Source: Oegoconia quadripuncta
Taxonomy: Eukaryota > Arthropoda > Insecta > Lepidoptera > Autostichidae
Assembly (NCBI GenBank): GCA_949316235.1
Contig: OX438742.1
Location: 8,588,815-8,652,814 of the forward strand
Direction of reading: 5' to 3'
Length of the DNA: 64,000 nucleotides
Each line of letters opens with the position of its first letter. Within the stretch, counting starts at the first letter, position 1. Made by a program: the position numbers and the translations under genes. The notes below the pieces were generated by a model that worked only from the letters and a program-made list of their open reading frames with translations, did not search any database and had not been told where the DNA came from. Below, one piece after another: positions 22,326-33,520 of this stretch.

Positions 22326-23355
22326 CAAGATTTGTTAGTTATCTATTAGTTGAAGTGTAACATTATATTCAAGTGATATTTTTATCATGTGAAATAAAAT
22401 CTCGTTGGTACCTACTCTCCTCGGTTCTTAACAATGTACGGACCCGCGCTCGATTGAAGGAATTTGATTTGCTTGGTTATTCAATCGAAATGGGCACTGA
22501 ATATCTAAATTTAGATGAAATACTCATAAAATTGGACGTATATTAGAATAGCCTGCCTTTTTCGCTCTATTTCATATCTTATGTATAGCGACCAATACAG
22601 GGCTAGATATTTATGTGAACGTATGTGCCTCACGTGGTAGGTAACTGAGAGCTTTTGAGCGCAAATATCTCACTAAAGTTATAATATATAAAAGTACAAA
22701 AACCATGAAAGTCAAGCTTCTGAGTGTACGAAGGTGATATTTGATTTCACCAGATTGTTGACAGTCTATGCTGGACAAATTATATCTGTTTCCAAGTTTA
22801 TCGAAGTTGACGATCATCCCGTAAAGACAAATAATTTCTTCAGATGAAACCCTTAGAGTTTATTGCTTGTTCTTCTCAGGGGAAAGCTGCCTTTTCAATA
22901 ATCACTAGCTTAAAATAATGTAAAATCCGACTACGTATTTTAAGTGTACCTAAAAAATATAGCATTTTGGAATTTGATTTTGACTTTGAATAGTTCCTTG
23001 CATCAATTTTAGAGCTTGCATTGTTGTCTTTGCTCGACTACGGTGATACCAAAAAGAGCTTAATGTATTCAACGCGTCTGTATGTATGTTAACACATAGA
23101 GCCTAAATTCCAAATAAAATCAGTAACTTATCAAGCGACAAAATATTCATTTGTTTTTATATGAAATAGATTTCTATGTACAAGCCAGTTCAAAATTTTA
23201 ATAATACCTTCGTAAGTTACCTTCGTGGTTGCCATGTTTTTAAATTATGCCACAGAAATGACTTATCATAGTTAAACACGACAGATAACGATTTCTAAAC
23301 AACTTTTCGGGCTGCTGCCCGCATGCATTTGACCAGTAGGTAGTAATGTATATGA
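22326..23355. other. Intergenic, no gene
   Basis: AT-rich. The frames 22,611-22,817 and neighbours show no known domain. No repeat was assigned with confidence. Confidence 0.4.
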
Positions 23356-23665
23356 GAGCGTCGGTGGCTCAGTCGAGGAGACACCAATGTACCAATGAGT
23401 TTTTAAATTTAAGTTAGTTATTTATGTGCGTTTATCAGACTGCTCTTAAACGGTGAAGGAAAACATCGTGAATCGAAAACGAAACGAAACGAAACATCGG
23501 AAACCTGCATGCCTGAGAAATTAAAAAATTCGAGGACGTGTGAAGTCCCCACCGCGCACTGGGCTAGCGTGGCGGACTGTGATCCATACTCCCTCAATAT
23601 ATATCCCTGCATGGGAAGGTCTATATCCCTGCAGTGGGATGTTTACGAACTGATGATGATGAATA
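23356..23665 (+). repeat. SINE-D, near full length
   Basis: The head GAGCGTCGGTGGCTCAGTCG, the conserved AGGAAAACATCGTGA and GCATGCCTGAGAA, and a GATGATGATGA tail match the nested copy at 13,777. A short CGAAA microsatellite expansion lies at 23,475-23,495. Confidence 0.75.
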
Positions 23666-24150
23666 ATATTTATAGGTGTTATATTATTTATTTATATGTA
23701 AATAAATCTTTAACTACATAGTAACATTTGCTTATATTATCCTTTGAACTTGCTATCCAGCGTGTAATTTCAGGTGAGATGTCATATAAAACGTGCCATA
23801 GGAGAGACGCAACATTGTACTTTTATGGGCTCAGGTGTTTCTTGGTAGTGTTATTGATGTGGTTGTCGCATGTAGTTCTCGCCAGTCCCTTCCTTTGAGT
23901 ATCGTAAAAGGTGAGCATATCAGTATACATAGATAAACTGGCGACTGACTGTTTTAGTGGGTAGTTAAATAAATTTTCAAGGGAGGATTTGCTAGACAGG
24001 TGGGTCGGTGATCGCTGATTTTTTCGGAAAGTTGCGCACCAATGTTGCTGGTACTCATTACTGGTCTATGCTGTTACTATTTAATCGCCTTTACGACACC
24101 CACAGGAAGAGTGAGCTGGTCCTACTACACTCTGCCGGAAACTACACTAA
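23666..24150. other. Intergenic with retroelement scraps
   Basis: Fragments of the GTGTCGTAAAAGG-type repeat occur at about 23,885 (+) and 24,085 (-). No gene. Confidence 0.4.
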
Positions 24151-24460
24151 ATAAATAAATAAATATTTCCGACACTCACACATCTAGTCCCAAATTAAGC
24201 AAAGTTTATACTATGGATTTTTAAATAAACATCCATGACTCAGGAATAAATTTTCGGATTGATCACTTAAACAGCATAAACCGCTCGCGGGATTCGAACC
24301 GCAACCGTTGGTTTCGCAGACCGGGTTACTATACACTACTGCAATCCATCGTAAAATTGGAAATAAATATGACCATTTATTTCCGAGTTAAGCATGTTTA
24401 TTAACATTTATGCATATTTATCCGTTATCTAGTATCCACAGCACCGGCTTCGCATAGTTT
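24151..24460. repeat. SINE-B copy (-) followed by a SINE-B 3' part (+)
   Basis: 24,151-24,355 is a - strand copy with B-box region GCGGGATTCGAACC on + and a head ending TACACTACTGCAATCCATCG. 24,365-24,460 reads on + as the 3' part (CCGTTATCTAGTATCCACAG, then TAGTTTGGA). The two lie in opposite orientation. Confidence 0.6.
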
Positions 24461-24962
24461 GGATAGGGTAATGCAATTATACCGATACATATTGCAATAT
24501 CGATATGTGGCGGTTGAGCCAAATCCTACCATTGGAGAGAGATACTGGCAGTGGACTATTACAGTTGTAATGTATAAACTGTTGATGTAATGTTTGTGTG
24601 CAGATATCGATAAATACTCATACTTACTATGAGCCTCTAAGTGATAATTTGAGTTATGAAAAACATAGATACAAATACACATTAAATAATACACGTCAAA
24701 TAATATATTCCGGACACTTCCAACAATTATTGTACAAATCGTATCGTTTACAAATAAGCGTTTTGTGTACACATAAATAGGCTACCATCTGGAATAAGAA
24801 TCTTAATAATGTATTTGGTGGATGTCTCTTTTGTTTGTCAATAAATATAAAAGAAAATATCTAATCCTAAATTAAACAAAGCCTCAATTATAAGGGATAA
24901 TGTACAGTGTAGTGACTGATACATATATATTTTTATAATTATCAATAAGTATAAATAAGGGA
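24461..24962. other. Intergenic
   Basis: AT-rich, nothing recognised. Confidence 0.35.
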
Positions 24963-25080
24963 ATAAATTTGACGACCTGTTCGGTGTAGTGGTTATAAAC
25001 ACTGACAGCAATATCAAAAGGTTGCAGGTTCGAATCCCGCTAGAAGTATATGCTTGTATGATGAAAGCAAACACGTGCAT
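24963..25080 (+). repeat. SINE-A, 5' half
   Basis: Head (GACCTGTTCGGTGTAGTGG) and B box (GGTTCGAATCCCGCTAG) are present. Similarity stops after the CATGCATTA region at about 25,080. Confidence 0.7.
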
Positions 25081-26054
25081 TAATATATATCATATAATTT
25101 CGTGTATATCTCACACAGTAACAGGATTTACACCCACAACAGTTGCTATCGAAGGCAGGACAGTGAGTAGTGGCCCATTTAGATCAAGCAGCCGTCAATG
25201 CAATTATAGATTTTATCTGGCTGAGTTTCTCTGAGCTCCAAGTGCTCTCCACAAGAAAGGCAGATACTGCGAATAGAGTCTTATAACAGAAGTTATCATT
25301 ATTATATTATAGGTAAACAAGTTTACAGAGAATTTGTAAATAGTCGAGAGGATTGTGAGTTGTGTTTTCCCAGGTCGAGGGCGGATTGAGAAATAATGAA
25401 GGTATTTGTTTTCTGCAATACAATACAAGAAAACAGAAAGGATATTATTCGAAAATAATAAATAATGCTCAAGTTTAAAAGCATGTTTTTATATAATACG
25501 TAGAGACATCCTGAAAGGTTTGCATTCCTATTAAATAAATTATTTTATAATTATCTATCTATCTCTCATCAACTCTTTGACTTGAGGATAATATAGGAAG
25601 CACATGGCGTGAGATCCTGACTGTGTGCAGGAAGTGTTACGAGCCACCTTTTCGGAAGCTTAGCTTTGTGTTGTTCAGCATGTGCGGAGAAGTACTGTCA
25701 TCGTGTAAGAGGAAGCGATTCTCGGTCGTCTCTTCCGAACTTTTGCGAGAATACTGGGAAAATAAAGGTAGTGTACTACCGCTGATTAATGTTGAGTGTA
25801 TTAACTGACTTTTGTTCTTCAAATTGGATCGTGCGATAATTTTCTTTTGTTTACCTTCTCGCTTACCTCAATTGTACCAGCGCAGATCAATCTGCTCTCA
25901 CCTTCGTACTCCTTTCGCAAGACTGTTGTTTTATTTCTAGATCATAAGAATAAATCTGCTTTTGGTTTTCTGTTACAATATAATAAACAGTATTTAAATG
26001 GCCGTGAAAGATCACGGACAATTGAAAAAAATTATGTTAAAGAGCTTTTAGAGT
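25081..26054. other. Intergenic with an unassigned 75-codon frame
   Basis: A Cys-rich frame at 25,581-25,808 (+) has no recognised domain and no splice context. It is listed under rejected items. The rest is unremarkable. Confidence 0.3.
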
Positions 26055-26440
26055 GTTCTATTTATGATTAATTGGATAAGCGTTTGACCACAATCTCACC
26101 TGATGGAAAGTGACGATGTGGTTGAAGAAGAACAAGCGAGCGTTGTCGTCGAAAGGAGATCCATGCCTTGGCTGTTCCATTATGAATGAAGAGTCGAACT
26201 TCTTAGTGCGATTGTTAGGTATATTAAAATACGGTTGCCGACAGCAACGACGACGAGGCGACGGTGGAATAAGATTATGTAATTCCAACGCATACTGACC
26301 GAAATCCAACCTGTAACAAACTGAGAGACAGTCCACTTTACGACGGTGTTCGAGGCTCTGCAATTTAGCAGTCGTCGAATGATCACCCACGACTCCTCTC
26401 TTATGATTGAGAAAAAAATGATAAAACCCACCGACGGTCG
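26055..26440. repeat. Non-LTR-like dispersed repeat
   Basis: The start, TTTGACCACAATCTCACCTG then ATGGAAAGTGACGATG, is a repeat widely seen in lepidopteran DNA and usually linked to non-LTR elements. Frames on both strands here are by-products and encode no known domain. Confidence 0.45.
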
Positions 26441-26565
26441 ACGGTTCGTACTGGACCTCAATCACACCTGATGTTAAGTGAAGATGAAGTCGAAGGTGGA
26501 AGCGTATTGACTCGGAAACCCCAACACATTTGGGGGACTGGCTATCTTATCTCTGACCGTTTCAA
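26441..26565 (-). repeat. SINE-C 3' fragment
   Basis: - strand SINE-C tail with CCTCAATCACACCTGATGTT and GGGGGACTGGCTATCTTATC. The head is absent. Confidence 0.75.
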
Positions 26566-26878
26566 AAACAAGGCGAAATATCTCAAATGATTTATATAAT
26601 CTGAATTGAAAACGTTTGTTATTGAGTCTTTGGTTTGATTGGTTTCCTTCAATTTTTCTAGTTTTCTATATTCGGAATTTTGGTGTATATTAGTATATTA
26701 ATTCGTACAATATTCCTGGGAAAAAAACTACGGCAAAAGAAACTTTGTAATAATATCCCTAATATTATTGAATACTCTAGGTTTTATAACTAAACTTTAT
26801 ATATTTCTGTGGTTTTTAGTTTATGCTGAATTAATTATAATGAAAACCCATAATTTATAACAACACCAAAAGATTATT
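26566..26878. other. Intergenic, AT-rich
   Basis: Nothing recognised. Confidence 0.35.
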
Positions 26879-27125
26879 GACGACCTGTTTGGTGTAGTGG
26901 TTAGAAACTGACCACTATACCGAAAGGTCGCAGGTTCGAATCCCGCTAGGGCCATATGTTTGTATGATGAATACAGACATGTGTACTCGCGTTATGGATG
27001 TTTTATTTATAATAAGTATTTATTTAAAAAAAAATGTACCTATTTATGTAGTATAGTCAACCATCTGGTATCCACAACACAAATCTATTAGATGGCATTG
27101 TGTGTATGTCCATGGATATTTTATT
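26879..27125 (+). repeat. SINE-A, complete
   Basis: Clean copy with A-box-like GTGTAGTGGTTAG, B-box GGTTCGAATCCCGCTAG and the conserved AGATGGCATTGTGTGTATGT end. Confidence 0.8.
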
Positions 27126-27994
27126 TTTATTTTTTTAATTTATTATACCCGAATTTCCCTGTAGTCTGTATATCGTTGTAATGTTCTTGTTATTATTAAT
27201 ATTGTTGTTGTTATAGTGTAGTGTAAAATAAATATATGTCTAAATAAAATACTGAATTAGATTAATAAAAATATTTATAAATAAAAATCCCAGGGCTTGC
27301 ACGGCCTGAACGGTCCCGAGTAGGCTGGCACACAAATGTAATAGTTCTGCTGTAGCATATTATATGTAATTCTCTTAAAGCATATTATATTAGTAAGTTG
27401 ACTGAAATAAATTAATAATTATAATAAATACTTATTCCGCCCATAATGCCTAAGCCGACCGATGCCCAATGCACAGGCACCGCCCGCCCTCCCACACTTG
27501 TTGCTTGTCATTTAGCGCTCGGCTTGGGCGGCGTCTTAACTGTCGTTGTTCAAACGCATTTCGTTCATTTCGCATTTTGTCCACTCGACGTAAACACGTC
27601 TCTTTCGCGTTAGGGCCATTTCGCATTTAGTCCACTTAGCATTTGCGGTCTATTAATGCTAATTGCACGAAATGCGACTTAACTGTTTGCCTCCACCATG
27701 GTGTATGTATAAGTCGGAGGGCGGACGGTGTCCTATTGCCTTGTTATATATTGTGAGGGCATCAGACGGCTGCACCATTGTGGGCTAAATATCAAATCAA
27801 ATCAAATCAAATATATATTTATTAATTCTTATGGTACATTAAAACATAAAATCTACATAATAATGCTTAATTTCAACTGTAACACTAGTGCCTGAACTAG
27901 GAAAATCCTGTGTTTCAGGCGATGTACAACGTATGTTTTTGAAATTTGTATTAACTGTTCTTGTAAGCGAAACTTAATTAAAACACGGAGTAAC
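27126..27994. other. Intergenic with a GC-richer patch and a short (AAATC)n run
   Basis: 27,430-27,740 is less AT-rich and repeats the phrase CATTTCGCATTT(T/A)GTCCACT twice (about 27,565 and 27,620). A short AAATC-type microsatellite lies at 27,789-27,812. No gene. Confidence 0.4.
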
Positions 27995-28149
27995 ATTGGT
28001 GTCGATTCGGATGTACACCAACTAGACTAAACTAAAACCAGGATTGGAGTGGTGCCGTCGCATCGAACTGTTCTAGGGAGAAAGAGACAGTACTACTTTA
28101 AAACTGGTTTAGTTTAGTTTAGTTGGTGTACATCTTAATCGACACCAAT
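27995..28149. mobile_element. MITE-1, intact 155-bp copy
   Basis: The inverted ends ATTGGTGTCGATTCGG and TCGACACCAAT flank an internal segment with GAGTGGTGCCGTCGCATCG. The 31,085 copy has the same layout. No coding capacity. Confidence 0.8.
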
Positions 28150-28495
28150 GTAAAATTTTAAAAACGTGATAACCACCAGAGAAAATATGAATAGATACTA
28201 ACGTAAACTACCACGCCATGATTTTTTCTATTTTATTAATTCCTACAATCAGACCTTTCTTATGATACCCATATTGTACTCCTTGAGTAATATATATTTT
28301 TCACTTTGACAATAGTTTGACGCTTACGGCATCTATGGTTAGTTCTTTGTAACGTAATATCCTATGACACTTGGAGTGCCACGACCAATCCAACGTTACT
28401 GCATTAATTAAAATCCATCCATACGTTTGGGTGTTACGAAGGAAAAGGGAAAGCCACATACGTATTTGTTTTTATATTTGTTTTCTACAGGGTGA
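28150..28495. other. Intergenic
   Basis: AT-rich, no gene or repeat recognised. Confidence 0.35.
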
Positions 28496-28803
28496 ATTTG
28501 TAATCGTGTAATTTTCTTTAACTGGTGACGTCACTGTTCATTGTGAACAACTTTCCCTAAGGAACATTAGTCGAATTCGATCAAAAAATTTTCGACTACC
28601 CATACAAAGTAAACCATTCTGAAACCGACTTTAGTATGGAAGTCCAACAATTTTTGGCTGGTGACTCTACTCCTGATTACTTTGTATGGGCAATAGAAAA
28701 TTTTTTCATCGATTTCGTCTATGGTACCTTGGGGAAAGTTGTTCGTAATCATGAGCGGAGTCACCAGTAAACTGGAATTACACGAATTAAAATTCACCCT
28801 GTA
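28496..28803. mobile_element. MITE-3, 308-bp copy
   Basis: The ends TACAGGGTGAATTT and AAATTCACCCTGTA are inverted. The halves are largely complementary (TGAACAACTTTCC against GGAAAGTTGTTCG). TA at each end fits a Tc1/mariner-type target preference. Confidence 0.82.
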
Positions 28804-29119
28804 TACGTGGAATTTTAATTTTATGTAATTTAAATTATAGAGGCATCATTAATTCCCGACGCAAAAAGAGGGGTAATAAAGTTTAAAGCCTATAAGTGTA
28901 TGGCTACGTGTCTCTGTGTCTCTTCGTGTCATTGTATCGCCAACACGGTAAAACATTGTAAATGGTTTTTTTTTATTTTCGAAAGCTACGTTTACGAAAG
29001 GGTTTTTACACGTGTTTGATGGAAACCAGTTTAGCCATTTCGAAGATATCTACTTTACTTTTAACATAGTCTATACCTAGATGAAATGTTTATTATTTGC
29101 GGTATGTTTCTGTTCAATT
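28804..29119. other. Intergenic; piece of a 'CGACGCAAAAAGAGGGGT' repeat
   Basis: CGACGCAAAAAGAGGGGTAA at 28,858 starts a dispersed repeat seen in variants at 46,455, 57,555 and 61,742. No gene. Confidence 0.4.
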
Positions 29120-29184
29120 TAGTTTGATCAATTACCCAGCAAATTATATGATGAATACGAACATTTATTTCCGAGTCATAAATA

Positions 29185-29821
29185 TACCGGATGAATTTTA
29201 CCGTAAGGTAAGTTAACCGCCTCCGTGGCTCAATGTAAACAACATTGGGTTTACATTTCGGAGGTCGCGGGATCGATCCCCAGCGGGGTACATGTTTAAG
29301 TACTCGGTTTGGTTGGTGGTAGGGCATTTTAAATGTCCGCCTGGCTAGCTACCACCATCTTATCTAAATCTGCCGCCAAGCAGCAATGTTAATAGCATTG
29401 TTGTGTTCCGGTTGACAGAGATAAGATAGCCAGTCCCCCAAATGTGTTGGGGTTTCCGGGTCAGTACGCTTCCACCTTCGACCTGATCTTCACTTAACAT
29501 CAGGTGTGATTGAGGTCAAGTACCAACCCGTTGTGCATAAAAAAAAAAAAAAAAAGAAAAATATAGGGCATCTTAGGTAAGTGAAATAGAAGGTATTGGC
29601 ATAGCTAAGTGGCGCGTTTGTAGCCTATTCCACATAATTACATCATTAAATTAGATATAAATAAAAAAAATTTGGAGAAAATATGAGTTCTAAATAAATT
29701 TCGCATCATAGGAACCCTACGAAATCCGCCTGTTGCATATCAACATAAGCTAATAACTTCTATTTCACTTACCTAATATGCCCTATTTTTTCCTTACGAT
29801 AAAAAAAAACTCATCCGGAAT
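29185..29821. mobile_element. MITE-2 copy (outer layer of nest)
   Basis: It begins TACCGGATGAATTTTACCGT and ends CTCATCCGGAATA. The internal GTAGCCTATTCCACATAATT is shared with the copy at 20,883. Confidence 0.78.
29215..29555 (+). repeat. SINE-C, full length, inside MITE-2
   Basis: Complete from AACCGCCTCCGTGGCTCAATG to a long A tail (about 29,539-29,555). It is one of the best preserved SINE-C copies, implying recent activity. Confidence 0.82.
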
Positions 29822-30044
29822 ATGAATATTAATGTATGTTTCTCCGTTATCTAGTATCCATAGTACAAGCTTGGATTAGTTTGAGACTAGATGATTGGTT
29901 TACCAAAATATTTATTTATTATTCAACAAAAATTGATCAAGGTAAATACCCCTGGTGTGTGTTCTCCGACCTTTCCTTATAGCTTCCCCAGTCCCCGCAT
30001 GTGTGATCTCAGATTGAGATGATCGATGATTTCAGACACTTACA

Positions 30045-30238
30045 CCAATCACCTAGTTCCAAACTAAACAAAGCTATGGAGATTAGATAACGGATAAACA
30101 TACGTAAATATTTATATAAACATCCAGAACTGGGGATTAAACGTTCGTATTCATCATACAAACATTCACTCCTCGCGGGATTGGACCCGCAACCGTTGGC
30201 TTCGCTTTCAGGGTATCTATCTACCAATCGGTCACCGA
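30045..30238 (-). repeat. SINE-B
   Basis: - strand copy: tail (CACCTAGTTCCAAACTAAAC), body (TATTCATCATACAAACATTC), degraded B box (GCGGGATTGGACCCGCAACC) and head up to about 30,238. Confidence 0.68.
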
Positions 30239-31084
30239 TGTCGGATTTTGTCCTGAGGTGTTGTTATTCTATATGACTAAACTAGACTTACCGAGGTTAT
30301 TCTCGTTGTATGTTAGTTATACACATATTATATAAGCATAGCTGATAGTCACATTCTAGAAGTAAACACCACCATCATTTCGGCGATAGAACTTCGCTAT
30401 CGAATTACTTTAAAAGGATGACTTGACTCCGAACTACATACGCGTTTACTAGCTACTGCTAGTGCCAGTAGCGGATGTAGGAGAGTGCTACTCACATGTT
30501 GCATATTGTTACCTTCATTCTAATTATTATAATAGTGTTTTCGTCGTACGGATATTGTATGGTAGTTATACGTTTACGTATGCTATGAATGAGTTTCGAT
30601 GTGATGGAGTGGGACGCCAATAACCGCCGGACTAGAAACGTGTGATGTATGAAGAGGGTTTATGCCTTACCTTTTCATCTTTCTTTATTTAACTGTTTTT
30701 TTTTACTTTACTAGCCAATTTTGTGATGAATAAATGTATTTTTATTTATTTTATTTACGTCCCCATTTCTGGAGCATCTGACAGTTAGTGCTTTCAAGAC
30801 TATCAAGCTATATTTAATGTGACCTCTGAAACATGGAAACGGATTAAAATGTCACTAGAGTGGTCAACCATCCAAGCAGTGGTCGCGGTAATTGCCCATG
30901 TACCACGAGTGCAGAGATTGCGGTAACCGCTGTTCTTGAAAGGCATATTCAATTAGCTTGCCTTAAGCAGTGAAAAAACCGGTAGAAAAATTACTGGTCA
31001 CTCTTCCAAACACCAACTGCGCCAGATTTTGTTGTCTAAATCAAACCCGATGTTAAAAGCTGAAACATATATAATAATGCTGAC
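30239..31084. other. Intergenic, nothing recognised
   Basis: No gene, repeat family or clear regulatory site. Confidence 0.4.
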
Positions 31085-31234
31085 AATGGTGTCGATGCGG
31101 ATGTACACCAACTAAACTAAACTAAAACCAGTTTTGGAGTGGTGCCATCGCATCGTAGTGTTCCAGGGAGAAAAAGACAGTACTACTTTAAAACTGGTCT
31201 TAGTTTAGTTGGTGTACATCCGAATCGACACCAT
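31085..31234. mobile_element. MITE-1, 150-bp copy
   Basis: The ends are AATGGTGTCGATGCGG and CCGAATCGACACCATT. The interior matches 27,995-28,149. Confidence 0.8.
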
Positions 31235-31239
31235 TGTTG

Positions 31240-31385
31240 TTTGGCGGCAAAGTTAAATAAGATAGTGATAGTGCCCTGATGACTAGGTGGACTAGGTTAA
31301 CGTTGTACCACCAACCAAACCGGATACTGAACATGTACGAATCGAACCCGCGACTTCCGTTTTGTGAACGTTACGTAGCTACGGG
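31240..31385 (-). repeat. SINE-C 5' part, diverged
   Basis: - strand landmarks TTGTTTGGCGGCAAAG, ACCACCAACCAAACCGG and GAATCGAACCCGCGAC are present. It abuts MITE-1, which may have inserted into this SINE. Confidence 0.6.
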
Positions 31386-31720
31386 TGTATTTTCACCATT
31401 ATCGTCGTCAGTTTATATCTGAGGAAGATCCTCTAAAAAATATTTATAATTATTATATTTGAGAACCTCCCCTTTTCAAAGTCGGTAAAAATGAATTTAT
31501 TTTGTAGCAATGATTAATGATGTGTGTAATCTAAGTGTGCATTTTCGGCATAATTCATACATAATTGGCAGTTTTCGATGATGGTTTGCTTCGACATCAA
31601 CTCTACTCAAAGTCAGATTGACTCTGATTCCATGGATTCTGTTTGTGTAAAATTTGATATCACATTCTTGCGTCACCGTACAGACTGACGCCTGTACCGT
31701 TGCGAACGTAGCGCGAAACC

Positions 31721-31755
31721 CTGCGCAAAGGTCCTTTTTGCTACACTTTGCGCAG
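31721..31755. promoter_or_regulatory. Inverted repeat CTGCGCAAAG-N15-CTTTGCGCAG
   Basis: Two perfect 10-bp arms (31,721-31,730 and 31,746-31,755) lie about 55 bases upstream of a TATA box. This could be a dimeric factor site or a local hairpin. Confidence 0.6.
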
Positions 31756-31809
31756 CTTCAACCCCAACCCTTAGTACCCCACCACGCCTAGTAACAACCG
31801 ATCATCGGG

Positions 31810-31817
31810 TATAAAAG
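31810..31817 (+). promoter_or_regulatory. TATA box of a candidate promoter
   Basis: TATAAAAG followed by GGACCCGC in a GC-richer stretch. A start site would be expected near 31,840. The palindrome upstream and the good splice donor 270 bases downstream support a real promoter. Confidence 0.55.
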
Positions 31818-31839
31818 GACCCGCTTTTTTGTATAAGTA

Positions 31840-32088
31840 AACGACGGTACGACAACATTATCGCCGCGAACTCATCAAAACGCACACGTGTTTTTCGATG
31901 AATTTTTAGTGTTTATAAAAATTTACGGGCGCGTCTTATTGGACTTTTTCGATGTTTTTATGGTAGCTTCTTGTGACCCGGTACTATCATAAAGTTGAGA
32001 CTTTAAAGTTCGTGTTTATTTATTTTTTCTTTTTTTTTTAAACGAACTTCTTTGCTGATTTATGAAGAATTTCTATTTGGCAGCGAAG
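31840..32088 (+). other. Candidate first exon, spliced leader with a short upstream frame
   Basis: From the expected start to the donor GAAG|GTAAGTTT (GT at 32,089). An ATG at 32,062 opens a nine-codon frame (MKNFYLAAK) ending exactly at the donor in phase 0. Spliced to the receptor exon at 48.9 kb, it would stop after two more codons, making it an upstream ORF. Alternatively it begins an unidentified gene with a tiny first coding exon. The partner exon is an inference. Confidence 0.4.
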
Positions 32089-33229
32089 GTAAGTTTGATG
32101 TGTTTTTGTTTACATTTTTAGGTATGTTCGCGTCAATTTATATTTTAAGTTTCATTGTGGTGCTGGTAATAAATAGCTAAGGGTGGTGTGAAAATCTTGC
32201 GACCGGAAATTAGCTGTCTCGTCCATTTTCCTGTGTAGCTATGCACTTCTCGTTGCAAGTTCAAGGTTACGTGAGGGGCGTAAGCGGTGAAGTAAAAATG
32301 TATCTTTTGGTAACGGGATAAGTATGTAAATAGATACAGTAATAAAACTATAAAAACGCCGAGTAATGTGCCTGATGATTGGTGTTCCCGTTGACATAAG
32401 ATTTGTGGTTTTAATCTCTTAGAATTTATACACCACATTTCAAATTAAGTGTGCTTCATCCATCGTAAATACGTCGCAAAGTTACAATACCAAGCAAACT
32501 GCAGCTTCACCTAGCTAAACTTTTGTGCCAAGTGTACAATGCGGGTGACTGATTGTCACAAATATTTTTTATGTTAACTCGCACGTGTTTATCTCCGGCC
32601 TAAACCAATCGAGCAATTTCGTCTAGTTTTTTTATTTTTGTACATTATTGCTATTTTTAATTAAACATTTTGTTTTAATGTTTTTTTTTTATTAATACAA
32701 AGGTAGCAAGGTTTTGAATTTCTTTCATCGAGACTTACGTATCATCTTATACCCATCTCGATGAGTTAATGAAATTATTTGTTTATCAAAATAGCTGCTG
32801 GCGTTCACCATATTTGATCATGTATGACATACTCGGGACCGTTTAACGAGACCTCATTTGTCCAAATTGGTTGAGGAGTTTATGCTGTAGGTGGTTGAAT
32901 ACATTACCTTCCTTAAGCTCCGCCAGAAATCGGGTAAGGAAGGTAATTTACCCATATGAATGAATGATGTTAGCAAGTGTCTAAGTTTATCTAATGCAAT
33001 AATTAAGTAATGCCTATGAGTACCTGTATTACCTATGCTCCTAATGATACGGTTAAGTTTTTATAACTGCATAACATTGAAAATTTTGAATATCTCCGAG
33101 AATTATCAACATCATTAATCCAGGTAAATTAACTTCGAATCGACTGAATCGTTTTCCATCAAATAAGGCTATAAAAAATCTAATTTTCGAATAAAACTAT
33201 TTTGAAATCTGTACCGCCTTTGTTGCGCT
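32089..33229. other. Downstream of candidate exon; no gene
   Basis: AT-rich, presumed intron if the 31.8-kb promoter is real. A small hairpin-like pair of GGAAGGTAA/TTACCTTCC sequences lies at about 32,907-32,947. Confidence 0.3.
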
Positions 33230-33520
33230 ACAATGTATAGGTATTGGCTTCAAACTTATAAGACCCCTTTTGCTGTGTCGGGGGCTTCATAAAACATCCG
33301 TGTTAGGGCCAGGAAGTATCACACTAAAATTCGATAGGTACATTGTAGTACCAATGCGACGGCAAAATGATAGGACACTTTTACTTAGCTTTAAAATAAA
33401 TATAAATATCGGTACAATTAACCATATTTAATGCAATATATTTGTACCGTAAAGAAAAATAACTGTAATTTTTAATTTAGTAAACTCCCAAGACTTCAGA
33501 ATACCAATAAATACCAATAC
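33230..33520 (+). repeat. Dispersed repeat, first copy
   Basis: Collinear with 34,595-34,890. Shared landmarks are TGCTGTGTCGGGGGCTTCAT, GTAGGGCCAGGAAG-like text, AATATCGGTACAATTAA and TAAACTCCCAAGACTT. Divergence is high. Class unknown. Confidence 0.6.

Larger units (their letters stand above)
29120..29900 (+). repeat. SINE-B split by MITE-2, which is itself split by SINE-C
   Basis: SINE-B text breaks off at about 29,184 (ATTTATTTCCGAGTCATAAA) and resumes at 29,822 with CCGTTATCTAGTATCCATAG and TAGTTTGAGACTAG. The gap is exactly a MITE-2 copy, and inside that lies a SINE-C. Three layers of insertion can be read directly. Confidence 0.75.

Noticed and set aside
25581..25808. 75-codon Cys-rich open frame on +
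   Set aside because: No recognised domain, no convincing splice sites and an equally long frame on the other strand. Cannot be called a gene.
26058..26465. Long overlapping frames on both strands
   Set aside because: The region is a dispersed repeat joined to a SINE-C tail. The frames are by-products.
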